Assembly (NCBI GenBank): GCA_003427395.1
Contig: BFEA01000211.1
Span: 444,574-475,468, forward strand
From: Chara braunii
Taxonomy: Eukaryota > Streptophyta > Charophyceae > Charales > Characeae
DNA: 30,895 bases
Direction: 5' to 3'
How positions within the stretch are numbered: the first letter of the stretch is position 1; each line of letters starts with the position of its first letter. Position numbers and translations under genes: made by a program. The notes under the pieces are model-generated. The model saw only the letters and a program-made list of their open reading frames with translations. It was not told the DNA's origin and ran no database searches. Positions 10,260-18,444 of this stretch are shown here, one piece after another.

Positions 10260-11589
10260 CCCCTCCCCTTTGACAAACCTGATCCTTCGGACACTCCCTC
10301 CTGCTCCTCAATAAACCTTTGAAACTCCGGTTCCCCTCTCCCAGGCAATAGATTTATTATACAACACCCAATGCCGCTTCTTCTCCCCTTCCTTCCACAA
10401 AAAGCACGGTAAACCCCCTAAACAATCCCTCCTACAGACTGTGCACACCACAACGATTCCAATCCTACCCCCCCCGAATGGATGGAAAACATATTTCACC
10501 ACACCTCACTACTTCTGCTTGTCCCCCCACGTGCATGCAACACAACTCACCACTCCTCTCCCCCCCCCCCTTGTGCACGGGAGTACCTTGCAACACCCGT
10601 CCGCACTTCCTCTCTCTCCCCACGTAGACAGGAAACATAGCAAGATGTTCTTGACATTCTCCTCCCTCTTCACTATATCACAATTGTCTGCGCCATTCAC
10701 ACCATATGCCACCCACAGTAAACACATCGCCCGAATCCTTCTATCCTCTACAAGCAAAGACAACAAATCATCCGCAGCTGTACCGGCAACCCTTGCACGA
10801 CTGCCTGAGCAGGCTTTGTCGTGCAAATCATACAACAGCTTCACAGCGCAACTAAGAGAACGTCCATTCAAACAATGAGCTAGTCAGCGCCCTGTTAGCG
10901 ATGCTTTCTCAAAACCTTGTCATGTTTCAGATTTCAATAAAGCAAGCGGTAAGAAAGGCCTCCACTCCACGGCCAAGTTCTTCTTCTCAACCCGATGGTC
11001 AGCAGTGAAGTCGCTGCACACATTCAACCCCCTCATACTAACCTCCCCCAGAGAAGACACAGAAAGCCGACCACCTCAGTAACAATCAAAATAGGCTGCA
11101 GATTGAGAAAGCCGCTTACGACAGAGCTTCATAAGCTCAATCTGCATGAAGCTCTGTCATAAGAGAAAGTCGCTTACAACAGAGCTTCAGAAGCCATGGT
11201 GTCAAATACACAATTGTCTTCGGCATACCACAAGAGCGATTGGCACACAGACAATGCAAAAAATTGCTTTTCTTTCTGACAGTACAGTCTCAGACCTGGA
11301 AAGCAGATGTATCAACAACATACAGCGCAAATCGGTAAAAACTTGAAAGTTATAAAAACACACACCTTTGTGATGCTGCAACGCTTTTCTGGCCGAAGCT
11401 GCATGCTCCGGTTCAGTGAACTCCACTGTGCCTGCTCAGTAATCCACGGCAAATACGGCCCAGTTGCCGAATAGACGGTATCGTTAGCAGAGTTTCAATC
11501 AAGCACATGCAAGAGAGTACAACAGGATCACCCCACACCCCAGCAACCAAGACAGCTCATCACTCACCCGTGAACAGTGCCTGGGCCAT
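1340..11589 (-). CDS. Spliced gene for an RRM RNA-binding protein (Whi3/Scw1/RBPMS-like), nine coding exons
   Basis: Coding segments on the minus strand, 5' to 3': 11589-11568, 11431-11366, 9692-9647, 7860-7590, 5711-5358, 3713-3582, 2826-2706, 1489-1436, 1359-1340. They total 1086 nt (361 aa plus TGA), and phase agrees at every junction. All introns begin GT and end AG; most donors are GTGAGT, GTAAGG, GTAAGT or GTAAGC. Residues 8-43 (GTVEF ... MIINFVK) look like the beta3-alpha2-beta4 half of an RRM. Residues 46-233 are an Ala/Pro/Ser/Leu-rich linker. Residues 234-314 form a full RRM: NPPC lead-in, RNP2 LFVSNF (240-245), RNP1-like RSCFITF (277-283), beta4 RPLVVNYSK. The tail is Gly/Arg/Asn-rich. 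By family it should bind mRNA, but no target can be read from the sequence. The start ATG has a good context (ACAATGG) and in-frame stops upstream. However, a two-RRM relative should have the missing half of RRM1, so the true 5' end may differ. Confidence 0.82.
1371..1412. repeat. GGAATA/GGAACA 12-bp microsatellite
   Basis: Alternating GGAATA and GGAACA hexamers repeat about 3.5 times. It lies wholly inside the last, 76-bp intron of the RRM gene; on the coding strand it reads TTCCTATTCCTG and so supplies the pyrimidine tract before the final acceptor. Confidence 0.95.
1436..1489 (-). CDS. Exon 8 of the RRM gene (Gly/Arg/Asn-rich tail)
   Basis: A 54-nt exon with acceptor TTTTATGCAG and donor GTAAGC. 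In the phase imposed by exon 7 it encodes ALRGNPDRFGRNPYGIQ, a Gly/Arg/Asn-rich tail typical of RNA-binding proteins. A phase-0 reading (GRSEETQIDLDAILTEFK) is also open but does not match the neighbouring exons. Confidence 0.72.
1575..1740. repeat. 63-67 bp tandem repeat, about 2.5 copies
   Basis: Units start CACCCAAAGCCCTGCC at 1575 and 1638; a third partial unit ends near 1740. The second unit has an extra ATGAA. It is in intron 7 of the RRM gene. Confidence 0.93.
1931..2200. repeat. 45-bp minisatellite, six units
   Basis: Units begin CAACGTTCTGAACATATCAG at 1931, 1976, 2021, 2066, 2111 and 2156, each with a few substitutions. Because 45 is a multiple of 3, long frames stay open on both strands (209 aa at 1748-2377 is the longest). 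Since several frames are open at once and the array sits inside an intron, I do not call it coding. Confidence 0.95.
2360..2700. repeat. Short local duplications
   Basis: GCTCAGAACAGT...GCATCCCT occurs at 2362 and again at 2424. GCCTTCTACTGAC occurs near 2630 and 2685. Both are two-copy decayed tandem repeats in intron 7. Confidence 0.75.
2706..2826 (-). CDS. Exon 7 of the RRM gene (RRM2 beta4)
   Basis: A 121-nt exon after acceptor TTTGAATCCAG and before a consensus donor GTAAGT. It starts in phase 0 and ends in phase 1. It encodes MYIDKVQKRPLVVNYSKQAA and then DQRRDQLGVGMGGGVPTHGA. RPLVVNYSK is the fourth strand that closes the RRM begun in exons 5 and 6, followed by a charged and then Gly-rich region. 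Confidence 0.87.
2930..3244. repeat. Purine-rich tract ending in (GA)n
   Basis: G/A-rich from about 2930 with G runs, then GAGA/GACAGAAA repeats at 3178-3244. On the coding strand of the surrounding gene it is a long CT-rich tract within intron 6. It creates a decoy acceptor (CTTTCTGTCTGCAG, about 3045) that does not lead to a matching exon. Confidence 0.9.
3582..3713 (-). CDS. Exon 6 of the RRM gene (RRM2 alpha1 to alpha2)
   Basis: A 132-nt exon, phase 0 at both ends, between acceptor CTCTGTGGCAG and donor GTGAGT. It encodes VRKMFPLATQVSLSKKELHA followed by GELRSCFITFPDLATAISER and HRMT. It finishes helix 1 and supplies strand 2, the RNP1-like strand 3 (RSCFITF) and helix 2. Confidence 0.87.
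4144..4194. repeat. GGAAT pentamer microsatellite
   Basis: Near-perfect GGAAT/GGAAAT repeats, about ten units. The pentamer resembles the ATTCC satellites of vertebrates, but as a simple sequence it need not be related. It lies in intron 5. Confidence 0.95.
4253..4306. repeat. 18-bp tandem repeat, three units
   Basis: CTGATTGGACACAGGTGC at 4253, 4271 and 4289; the third has one change (ATTGG to ATCGG). Confidence 0.97.
5358..5711 (-). CDS. Exon 5 of the RRM gene (linker and start of RRM2)
   Basis: A 354-nt exon, phase 0 at both ends, with acceptor CCCCTGTTGCAG and donor GTAAGG. It begins PFGGLTSVP, continues with a Leu/Pro/Ala/Gln-rich stretch (LAAGLQPSLQPSLPPALPP), and ends NPPCSTLFVSNFEPTVTVEQ. 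That end contains the NPPC lead-in and the RNP2 strand LFVSNF, then the start of the first helix. This exon identifies the gene as an RRM protein. Confidence 0.88.
5882..5993. mobile_element. Degraded copy of the TA-flanked foldback element
   Basis: Shares GTCTTCCCC, GTACGGTCATTATAGCTG, TTTCAGTC and the partly complementary right half (ATACAGCGATAATGACCGGG, TCTATTCG) with the copies at 22.5 and 27.4 kb. Its terminal bases and TA flanks have decayed. It lies in intron 4 of the RRM gene. Confidence 0.75.
6836..7178. repeat. TTCCGGTAACTTTCACACTACC minisatellite
   Basis: About 16 units of 17-24 bp alternate CATTCCGG and CTTCCGG forms, with AACTTTCAC/AACATTCAC variation. The three Ns of the window (6982, 6985, 6988) fall inside it, so unit number and sequence may be mis-assembled. 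It is in intron 4. Confidence 0.96.
7273..7525. repeat. 136-bp tandem duplication
   Basis: CGAGTA..ACACCACAGACA at 7279 recurs at 7415, followed by matched GATCACTTCCAGTTGGC.A.AGTCC segments. Two diverged units, in intron 4. Confidence 0.88.
7590..7860 (-). CDS. Exon 4 of the RRM gene (linker)
   Basis: A 271-nt exon with acceptor ATTTTTTGCAG and donor GTGAGT. It starts in phase 2, ends in phase 0, and has no stop in this frame. It encodes RVFDALGNAVPNGTSAATT..., rich in Ser, Ala, Pro and Leu, with no domain I recognise. Linkers of this composition, probably disordered, commonly separate the RRMs in Whi3/Scw1-type proteins. Confidence 0.8.
8070..8943. repeat. Direct duplication of about 145 bp (8070-8215 and 8802-8943)
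   Basis: Both copies run from GAAAGGTC through ACTCTGAGCCAA, a GGAC-AAAGGCACTC-like core and ATGCACAG to AGAAGGTGAAGA. They are separated by about 590 bp of unrelated intron 3 sequence. The second copy runs into a GA-rich tract. Confidence 0.88.
8944..9082. repeat. GA-rich tract with perfect (GA)n
   Basis: A purine-only stretch, GAGAAAGAGA-type, ending in an uninterrupted GA run at about 9054-9082. Confidence 0.95.
9188..9341. mobile_element. Miniature element flanked by TTAA (piggyBac-like), copy 1
   Basis: TTAA at 9188-9191 is followed by GCCACCAGTACAC. The right end is GTACTGGTGCT followed by TTAA at 9338-9341, so the termini are inverted repeats bounded by TTAA. Interior about 110 bp with no ORF. 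TTAA duplication is characteristic of the piggyBac superfamily; assignment rests only on the TTAA and the terminal inverted repeats. Confidence 0.7.
9647..9692 (-). CDS. Exon 3 of the RRM gene (RRM1 beta4), 46 nt
   Basis: A short exon after a strong pyrimidine tract (TCTGTTCTTTTGCAG) and before donor GTGAGT. Read in phase 1 it gives KDWPEKMIINFVKP. The stretch MIINFVKPK is a plausible fourth RRM strand with a basic end. It leaves 2 nt (AA) that pair with the first G of exon 4 to make Lys. The frame starting at the first base meets a stop; the remaining frame is open but breaks phase with both neighbours. Confidence 0.78.
9988..10036. mobile_element. Oligo(T) flanked by a 16-bp target duplication
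   Basis: TAGTAAAAGAACACTT occurs at 9988-10003 and again at 10021-10036, separated only by a run of T. This is what an extremely 5'-truncated, minus-oriented retroposition of a poly(A) tail would leave. Slippage at a T run would not duplicate the flank. Confidence 0.75.
10223..10254. repeat. (CT)n microsatellite
   Basis: An uninterrupted run of 16 CT dinucleotides in intron 2, followed by GTGTG. Confidence 0.97.
10320..10640. other. C/T/A-rich intronic stretch
   Basis: G-poor sequence like 300-870, with C runs at 10471 and 10560. Frames of 120-145 aa open across 10441-10878 on both strands, but none shows a domain, and splicing of the surrounding gene places it in intron 2. Confidence 0.55.
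11098..11195. repeat. Nested direct and inverted repeat
   Basis: GCAGATTGAG and CTCAATCTGC are inverted; GACAGAGCTTCAT and ATGAAGCTCTGTC are inverted; GAGAAAG.CGCTTAC.ACAGAGCTTCA occurs twice directly (about 11105 and 11163). The middle can fold into a hairpin. Confidence 0.85.
11366..11431 (-). CDS. Exon 2 of the RRM gene (RRM1 beta3-alpha2)
   Basis: The 66-nt exon lies between acceptor CTGAGCAG and donor GTGTGT, with phase 1 at both ends. It encodes TVEFTEPEHAASARKALQHHK, a typical RRM third strand (VEF) followed by the second helix. The frame is unambiguous because the next exon supplies a fourth strand in the matching phase. Confidence 0.8.
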
Positions 11590-11689
11590 TGTTCAGTCCA
11601 GCAAAACTGGCCATCAAGGTTGGCATCCAATTTCCTGAGCCAGTGGAACTTGTGTGGTACCGAAACACATAGCACCAGACCTGATGGAC
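11568..11689 (-). CDS. First exon of the RRM gene: 5' UTR plus residues 1-8
   Basis: The exon is bounded by an acceptor ending TTTTGTCAG and a donor GTGAGT. Only 11589-11568 (22 nt, ATG GCC CAG GCA CTG TTC ACG G) is taken as coding, ending in phase 1 so that it joins the next exon as ...LFTGTVEF. In this frame two TGA codons lie upstream within the exon, so the upstream part would be 5' UTR. The acceptor implies at least one more 5' exon. The other two frames are open through the exon, but neither has the phase needed by exon 2. This is the least certain junction of the gene. Confidence 0.55.
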
Positions 11690-12906
11690 CTGACAAAATA
11701 ACTACGGTGAGTGCTATGCAGCAAAGAACATGGAATTTCTTTCTGAATCTGCAATGCTTCACAATTTTTTCATCACCCTAACAGGCAGACTCAAACATAC
11801 ACTACAACAAACATGGGGAGCTTTTTTTTTTAATTAGTGCAAAGTCACGAAGAACGGGTGAGTTTCCACCTCGTTCAGCAAGGTAAGACTTGGCTTCGGT
11901 GCATAGACCAACAACAACTTTCGGCTGCAAAATGGTCACAAGTTTACAACTGTCTAAGTTCTCATGTGCCTATAATATCGTCTTCAGCCAGAGAGGGCGA
12001 GTCAGACAAAAGGTAGGCCCTCAACTGGGGTAGGGTATACCCTCGACTAGGGAAGGTCACAGGGTAGGCCCTGGGAAAGGGTATACCCTAGCTTTGGTAA
12101 GGGTGCGAGTTAGGGTACGGTATACCCTAAGGTAGGGTATAAAGCCGAGTTAAAACACCACAAGCCTCCAATGGTTCCCATATTTGGCAAGGAGGTTGCA
12201 GGACAAACCAGCAACAGCCCAACAAAAACAGGAACCTGGACCACGGTCCAAGTAAGCGTAGACAGTTCGTGCATGAAAAAGTCCGAAAAGAAAATCGTGC
12301 AAATCAACTTGGTGCTGACATTTTTAAACCAGCACTACCTCTGCCACTCTTGGGAAAAATGGGAAGACTGGCTGTTTTCCCATCTTTTCCGAACTTTTTG
12401 GGGGTTGGACGAGGCTCGGAAGTTGGGCCTTGTGGGCCCCTTCGAAAAACAAAAGATCATGTCGTGGAAGGCCGTGCACTAAGTTGTGCTCACACCAAAA
12501 CTCACATGTTCATAACTAACCGCTTTAGTGGCCAGTTTCAGGTTTTCATTGTTTGTGTTTTTTGTTTTCGTTTTTTTGGTGCCCCGCCAGGAAGGCACGG
12601 CACAATCCATGGGCTGCTGACACTTTGTGGAGGAGGCCATGCCCACACTATTACTTTGCAGAACTTATGAGCCCACTTTCCCGCCCTTTGTTCAGTTTCA
12701 ATATTTGATTTTCCCTCTTCCTTCTTTCTTGGACCTGACACCCTTGCCGTAACGCCCTCACTGACGACATACTCACACAACGACTTGGGCTAGATATCTA
12801 CCAGGTATCACGTACAAAAGGGTGTTTGTTTTTTTTCTTTTATTTTTTTTTGGTTGCGAATGGGTCGTTTTTTGAAAGTATGGCCATGCCTTTTCTTCTT
12901 TTTTTT
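11690..12906. other. Upstream flank of the RRM gene
   Basis: I expect further 5' exons or the promoter here but cannot fix them. Two minus-strand stretches look coding-like. One is 11930-11869, after CCATTTTGCAG, reading PKVVVGLCTEAKSYLAER. The other ends at donor GTGAGT near 12507 and reads NENLKLATKAVSYEH. Neither joins exon 1 or 2 with both good splice signals and correct phase. Confidence 0.4.
11998..12150. repeat. TAGGGTATACCCT palindromic minisatellite
   Basis: Degenerate units built around the palindrome AGGGTATACCCT (at about 12033 and 12077, a broken one near 12119), mixed with GGTAGGCCCT and TTAGGGTA variants. Confidence 0.85.
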
Positions 12907-12963
12907 TTCACCACTTCAAGACCATTCGGGATTTTCAGACCTGAATGGTCCTGAAGTGGTGAA
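12907..12963. repeat. 24-bp inverted repeat with 9-nt loop
   Basis: TTCACCACTTCAAGACCATT and its complement AATGGTCCTGAAGTGGTGAA pair with about two mismatches over 24 bp. More AGTGGTGA copies follow at about 13012 and 13032. It lies just after a T-rich tract. No promoter or terminator role can be claimed for eukaryotic DNA. Confidence 0.9.
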
Positions 12964-13449
12964 AGGTCCAAAGACCCTGAAAACCACCTGTTTAGGCAGG
13001 CTGCATCCGGAAGTGGTGAAGGGTGTCCTGGAGTGGTGATGAAAAATATGACTGTTGTTAACCTTCTCTCCAGAAAAGACACAAAAGTTCACTACATTGA
13101 CCATAGTAAACTCCTCGTTTGATAAAGATGGAAGTCTGATTTAAACGACCAGGTACGGCATAACATTTGACACCTAAACGAGCCCAGGCTCGGCAAAACT
13201 CGGTGAGCAGTGAAAGTCAGGGTTGGCAAAAACCTTAAAAGATGGCAGCCCTAGAGGTTTTGCTTTTTTTTCCTGCCCGCTGCTACCATTAAGCCCAAAA
13301 CTTTTCCCCTTCCTGTATATACCGGTAGAAAAAAGCGCCACGGAGACTGGTGGTTTTCACTGCCAGTTTCCTCAAAGGAGAACTGGGCCTGCACTACTAT
13401 GTGCAGCGACCCGGTGCACAATTACAGCCTGTCCCATGAAGACCATATA

Positions 13450-13890
13450 ACAGCAAGACGACTGCACCCAGGAAGTCCAATAAAAAACTGTAGGCAGTCC
13501 TGGGAGAGTGCCAGTCTGTGTAATGAGTGGGCGGTGGCCGCACAACAGGAAAAGTCCCTACACACAAAAGAAATGAAAAAGGAAACTATGACTGCACCTA
13601 AGGGAATCCGACGAAAATCTACAGGCAGCCTTGGGGACGGGTTTGCGAGGGTGCCAGGCTGTGTAATTGGCGAGCTGAAGGGCACACCCAACAGGAAAAG
13701 GCCCCACACACAGAAGAAATGAAAACACAGAAAACTACAACAAACAAATAGGCCCCAAAAAGAAAAACGAACAAAAATAGAAGAACAACTTTGACCAGCC
13801 ATTCTGAAAAAGCAACCTCTACAAGCCGGCAAGGACATGGAACAGCAAGATGACTGCACCCAGGAAGTCCAGTATAAAACTGTAGCTATG
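13450..13890. repeat. 131-bp tandem array, about 3.3 units
   Basis: GACTGCACC starts units at 13460, 13590 and 13852; the last interval is 262 bp, exactly two units, with the middle one decayed. Units share GGAAGTCCAATA, a GGCAGTCCTGGG-like core, GTGTAAT and AACAGGAAAAG. A 175-aa minus-strand frame here is a by-product of the array. Confidence 0.88.
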
Positions 13891-13905
13891 CCAAGTACTG
13901 GTGGT

Positions 13906-14078
13906 TTAAAGCACCAGTACACCACACATCGGCCCGCGGGTGTCAGCACGAAACCCCAATCACTTCAAAGGCCGCCGATTTTTTTTTCAATGTCGCCCCA
14001 TGCAGCGCGGCCCCTCTGAGTTTTGCTGGTGGCTACAAAAACTTTCTGCAAGGCTGGGGCCATGTACTTGTGGTTTAA
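13906..14078. mobile_element. Miniature element flanked by TTAA, copy 2
   Basis: TTAA at 13906-13909 is followed by AGCACCAGTACACC; the right end is GTACTTGTGGT then TTAA at 14075-14078. The termini match copy 1. Immediately left of the first TTAA is GTACTGGTGGT, an outward-facing end of the same type, so a second element appears to abut and share the TTAA. An open stretch KVFVATSKTQRGRAAWGDIE lies inside on the minus strand; without splice partners I do not call it a gene. Confidence 0.7.
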
Positions 14079-14621
14079 GGGATAATCTAATGGAGGACAT
14101 TTCGGCTTCGGTGACCCGAAGGCCTGTGCCACCACCACACCGACAAACAAACTCAGATGGACAGTGGACCATCTGGCCCTCCGTGCACAAGCCGTCTGGG
14201 AAGGAGCGAGTTCGAGGGTGGTTGTTTGGCAACGCATTCCAGAACAGTCTGCATTGAATGCATTTGTAAATGTGCAAACGCGTTGTCACTAAACGATTGC
14301 TCGTACGCGTAGTGGAGATGTCGATGGCCACCGCTCAAGACCGCCACCCATCCTACCCACCAAATTGTTTTTGACGATGCAAGTGACTGCACATCAGATG
14401 GGTATTGACAGGTCCTCCAAAAGGCATATTAGACGACTTGCAGGGTAAAACATGCGTCAGCATGACAGGCAAACAAGCACAGGAACAACTGATTATTTCT
14501 GACTCGTCTGTACACACTGCAACCATGGTGAAACGGCTACATGCCATGCCACTGCCGTTCTGTAGACATGGCAAACGCCTATCACGGCATCATCTGTAAT
14601 AGGCAAAGGCACCGGAGAGTA

Positions 14622-14723
14622 CCAGGTGGGCAGGATTTTCAAAAGGTTTCCCTCCAACCACCAAGAGGCCCGTAGGCGGGTGGGACTTTCAAAAGGTTTC
14701 CCTCCAAGCACCAATGCCCGACG
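14622..14723. repeat. 50-bp tandem duplication
   Basis: TTTCAAAAGGTTTCCCTCCA and the following ACCACCA/AGCACCA occur twice, 50 bp apart (aligned at 14641 and 14691). Confidence 0.93.
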
Positions 14724-15690
14724 CTCATGAAGATCCACTGTTGCCCAAAGAGAAAAGCATCTCAGGATATATTTCACAAGGAAAACTGGAAACACCATTC
14801 CCACCCACATAGCACATGCCCATCGTTCGGTCATTTCTAAGCCACAGAGAAGTAACGGAGAATATTTGTAAAATGAGTCCATTGGAGTCCATCAACAACC
14901 AACAAACTGACACAAGCAGGATGGGGGCTCATTGCACAAGTCCCCCAATGTAAAAAATGACAAGTGCATCGTTCCATTCAAATCAAAAAAACAATGCGCT
15001 TGCCATTTTTCACATTTGCCCTGCCCACGCTCAATCCAAAATGGAAAAAAGAGCGAATGAAAAATCCTCAATACTGCTTTTCAAACATTCCACACTGCCA
15101 AGGGGACAGAGGCCAAGGCGGGAAGGAAATTGTCATCAATACATCTGGGTTTTGTTGCTCACATACATAGGTGAAGTATGAACAACAAAACCCTCAGGGC
15201 ACAAGAGACGACCCGAGCAACTGTTCATTGGCTGGGTGATGCTTATGTTAATTTTCAAAAATGTTGTACATCAGACACAATTCTCATTATCACAATCACA
15301 TGCACCGTAAAGCACCAAGTGCCCTTAAGATGATCGGGCTATCAGCCACTGACTTATCTGATTGATGCATCCATCCATGGCCCAAACACACAGCAAGATA
15401 TTCGGACACAATACATCAACAATCCACAGCCCAGCAACTCTAGTTAGCATTTTGAGATACTGTGCAAGCAGCAGCTGCAACGCCCATTCGCACCAGGACA
15501 CGCTCAGTATTTTGCAGGCACAGGCGTAGAGGATTATCAGCCTGCAGGCAGCCATCACCAGCTCGCTTGAATGTGTGCAAGCAAATAAGGTTGATCAGCA
15601 GGACAGATAATAGAGAAGGTCGGGTAGACACAGGGCCGCAGGGTCACCCATCCGGAGTACAAACACAGGCATTAAAGCATGCGCAACGAT
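14724..15690. other. No gene seen
   Basis: Short frames on both strands without recognisable domains or paired splice sites. No clear repeats. Confidence 0.5.
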
Positions 15691-15699
15691 AGAGAAGAG

Positions 15700-18000
15700 G
15701 ATTGCTATACACAGGAGGATCTTCTCTCAGACAGGCCATGGTACATCTCTGCAGGGCACAGGCAGAGATGCTTCCGCTGCAAGCATGCCCATAAAGACAC
15801 TAGCTGCATGCACTGCACCGGCACCCGGTTGCACAGCAGTGCAGTTACTTCTCTGCACAGGGGCAGATCCTCTCACGCAGACTGAGGTGCAGGTGCTTGT
15901 GTGCACAGAGACATCGTCCTTGTGGATGGCCGCTACCATAAGTGCACAGGGTGACAGGTGGTCCTGCCTACACAGTCATTCCAGCACAGAGGCACAGCCG
16001 ATCCTCTGCACAGAAGCACAGGTGCTCCTCTCCACAGGTGATGCTCTGCACAGAAGCACAGGTGCTCTCCTCTCCACAGGTGATGCTCTGCACAATATGG
16101 TGGATTACTTGAATACGTCCATAGCTTTACCACAGATTTGCAACGAGGAATCAGTCTACTTGTAGGATTTTTTTATGGCAACTTGGTTCTTTTAGAAAAG
16201 AATAGAACTGGTGCCTATGATCACCTAACTCATGAACAGGAGGAGAGGCCATAGTGAGCACAGGGGCAAGAGGCATTCGTGGACACAGGTGCAGGACGTT
16301 CGTGTGGTCAAGGACACAGTGCCAGGGTCACCCCGCTCAAATGCACAGGAGTGGAGGCACTTATGTGCACAGAATCAGAGACTCACAAAGAAGGAGATGG
16401 CTTGCGTGCACAGTCCACACAGGGGCAAGAGGCATACATGCCCACAGGGGCAGGACACTCGTGTGCATAAGAACACAGGCTGGGCTGTCCCGGCCGCACA
16501 GGAGTGGAGACACTCCTGCGCACAGTTTGCACAGGTGCAGAGGGTGTCATGCACATGGGTAGGCACAGGGTAACGATCACTCATGCACAGGGCAAAAGCA
16601 CTTGTGCACATGCGAACTCGTTCGCATGAGGAGATGCCCTTGTGCATGCAGGGGAATGCACCTGCATACATAGCAGTGTAGCAGGAAAGGATTTGGCAGA
16701 AGTGAGACCATGGCGCAGGGCTGTAGCTCATCAAAACATGGAAAAATCACGAGTCTTGTTCGGGTGCAGAATCACTAACGTCAGCAAGGCCAGTCGAGCA
16801 GACCCTCTGTGGGCAAAGATGCATAAACATGTACGGAGAGAGGCACTCCCCGCATAACATGTTATGGACGCGATCACATAGTCTTCCCAAGGCCGGAGAC
16901 ACTCGTGTGGGCTACACAGCTTCCTGTCAGCAGGGACAGAGACGCGCATGTCAGGTCCTATCCGTACAGTTGGAGACACTCCTGCATGGCAGGTCCTGTG
17001 CCCAGGAACATACAACGTTTCCAGAGGCAGAGGAACCCATTCCTAATGGAGGCAGAAGGACTCAAGCTTATAGCAGTTCACCAGGGCAGCAGCACTTGTG
17101 CATCCAATCATACCACACTTCCCACGGCAGAGAACATCATCCCTGCATCAAAAGATGCAGATGCCATGCGGAAAGGAAAGCTGAAGAAGTTTGCATGCCT
17201 CCATCCTGCGATCCATGCAAATGCACATGGCAAAGACACATCTTCCACACCTGAGCATATGTGCATTCACCCTCAGTTGAGCACTGATGCAGGCGCAAGC
17301 GTATGCACAATGGCGGCTGACCAATGCACGCTAGCTGCAACCACAATCACATGCACTTACATTCACTGACTCAATCCCTTAGATTCTGTTAAGTGCAGAG
17401 CCTCGCGTATGCACCATCAGAGGCACTTGCAGGCTTGCAGGAACAAGCACCCAGCAGGCATGTGCAGACGCATGTGCACACAAAAAGAACGCATTCACAT
17501 CCACATGAGAAGTGCTAGCTAGTCCTGTACACGCAGGAAGCACTCATGTGCAAACAAAAAGAGCGTCGTTGGTGTCCACACAGGCAGAGTTGCCGATGAG
17601 AGGGCATTCAGCAGCACTTGCACACAGGCCAGGTCATCACGTGAAGACAGACAAAGCACTTGTGAAAACAGGCAGAGGCACTCATGTTCACAGAGGAAAA
17701 AGCCCCTGTCCACACAGTCCACAGTGATAATGTGCGCACAGGCAGAGGTACGTGAGCACACGCCCCAAGGTACTCATGGGCACACAGGCAGATGCAGTTC
17801 CGAGCATATGCTAAGGCCCCTAAGAACGTACAGATCAGCAGGTAGAGAGGCTAGCGGACACACGGGGAGGAAAGCTGATATGCATGCAAAGATCAGCATA
17901 AACACAGACGGTGAATCTGCAGATCTGCAGGTAGAGAAGCTTGCACATGCAGAGATCAAGATGAAGACAAGACCACCACCATGTGCTTGGTCAATAATGC
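15700..18000. repeat. Decayed GTGCAC-rich satellite, about 2.3 kb
   Basis: Built from diverged 20-45 bp units containing GTGCACA, CACAGGGGCA, GAGGCACTC and CTTGTGTGCA. Sharper blocks remain: CTCTGCACAGAAGCACAGGT repeats at 16004 and 16044; a 159-bp duplication begins CACAGGGGCAAGAGGCAT at 16259 and 16418; CAGGTAGAGA(G/A)GCT repeats at about 17840 and 17930. The frames seen here (up to 154 aa) follow the repeat, show no domain, and are not called. Confidence 0.85.
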
Positions 18001-18397
18001 TCACGGACACATGATCGGAGAAGAGACAGAAAAAGACTAACTTATCAGACGTATATATACATATACAAGCATGCAAAAGCACCAATCACAGACAAGCACC
18101 CAGCTTGAGTGATTGCCCTGTCAACCTGGGTACCACACGCTTTCGTTTTGAAACAGACAATCCCACAGCTGTGGTGCAAACACGCAACCGAGTGGGTTGC
18201 TCTTTTAGACCACGAAAGGGAGCTATAGACCACAGAACAAAGATCCAAACTTGCCAGTTATTCTTTCAGACAAACCAACTAGCAAAGAAATATGCACCAA
18301 GGAATCAGGGAACTAATCATATCATATCTGGATCCCCCCCAACATCAAACACAAACGCTGTGTCGATAATCCTTGCCGGAGAACACAGGGAGAAACA

Positions 18398-18400
18398 CAA

Positions 18401-18431
<31 letters not shown>

Positions 18432-18444
18432 AAAAAAAAAAAAA
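18398..18444. repeat. (AC)n followed by A25
   Basis: An AC run (18398-18419) is followed by an uninterrupted A run and then CCGGGGGGG. Confidence 0.97.

Noticed and set aside
13422-13949. 175-aa minus-strand frame
   Set aside because: Covers the 131-bp tandem array; Cys/Trp/Phe-rich composition without a domain.
15985-16100. Regularly spaced repeats that could suggest a CRISPR array
   Set aside because: Two diverged contiguous units without spacers, in clearly eukaryotic DNA.
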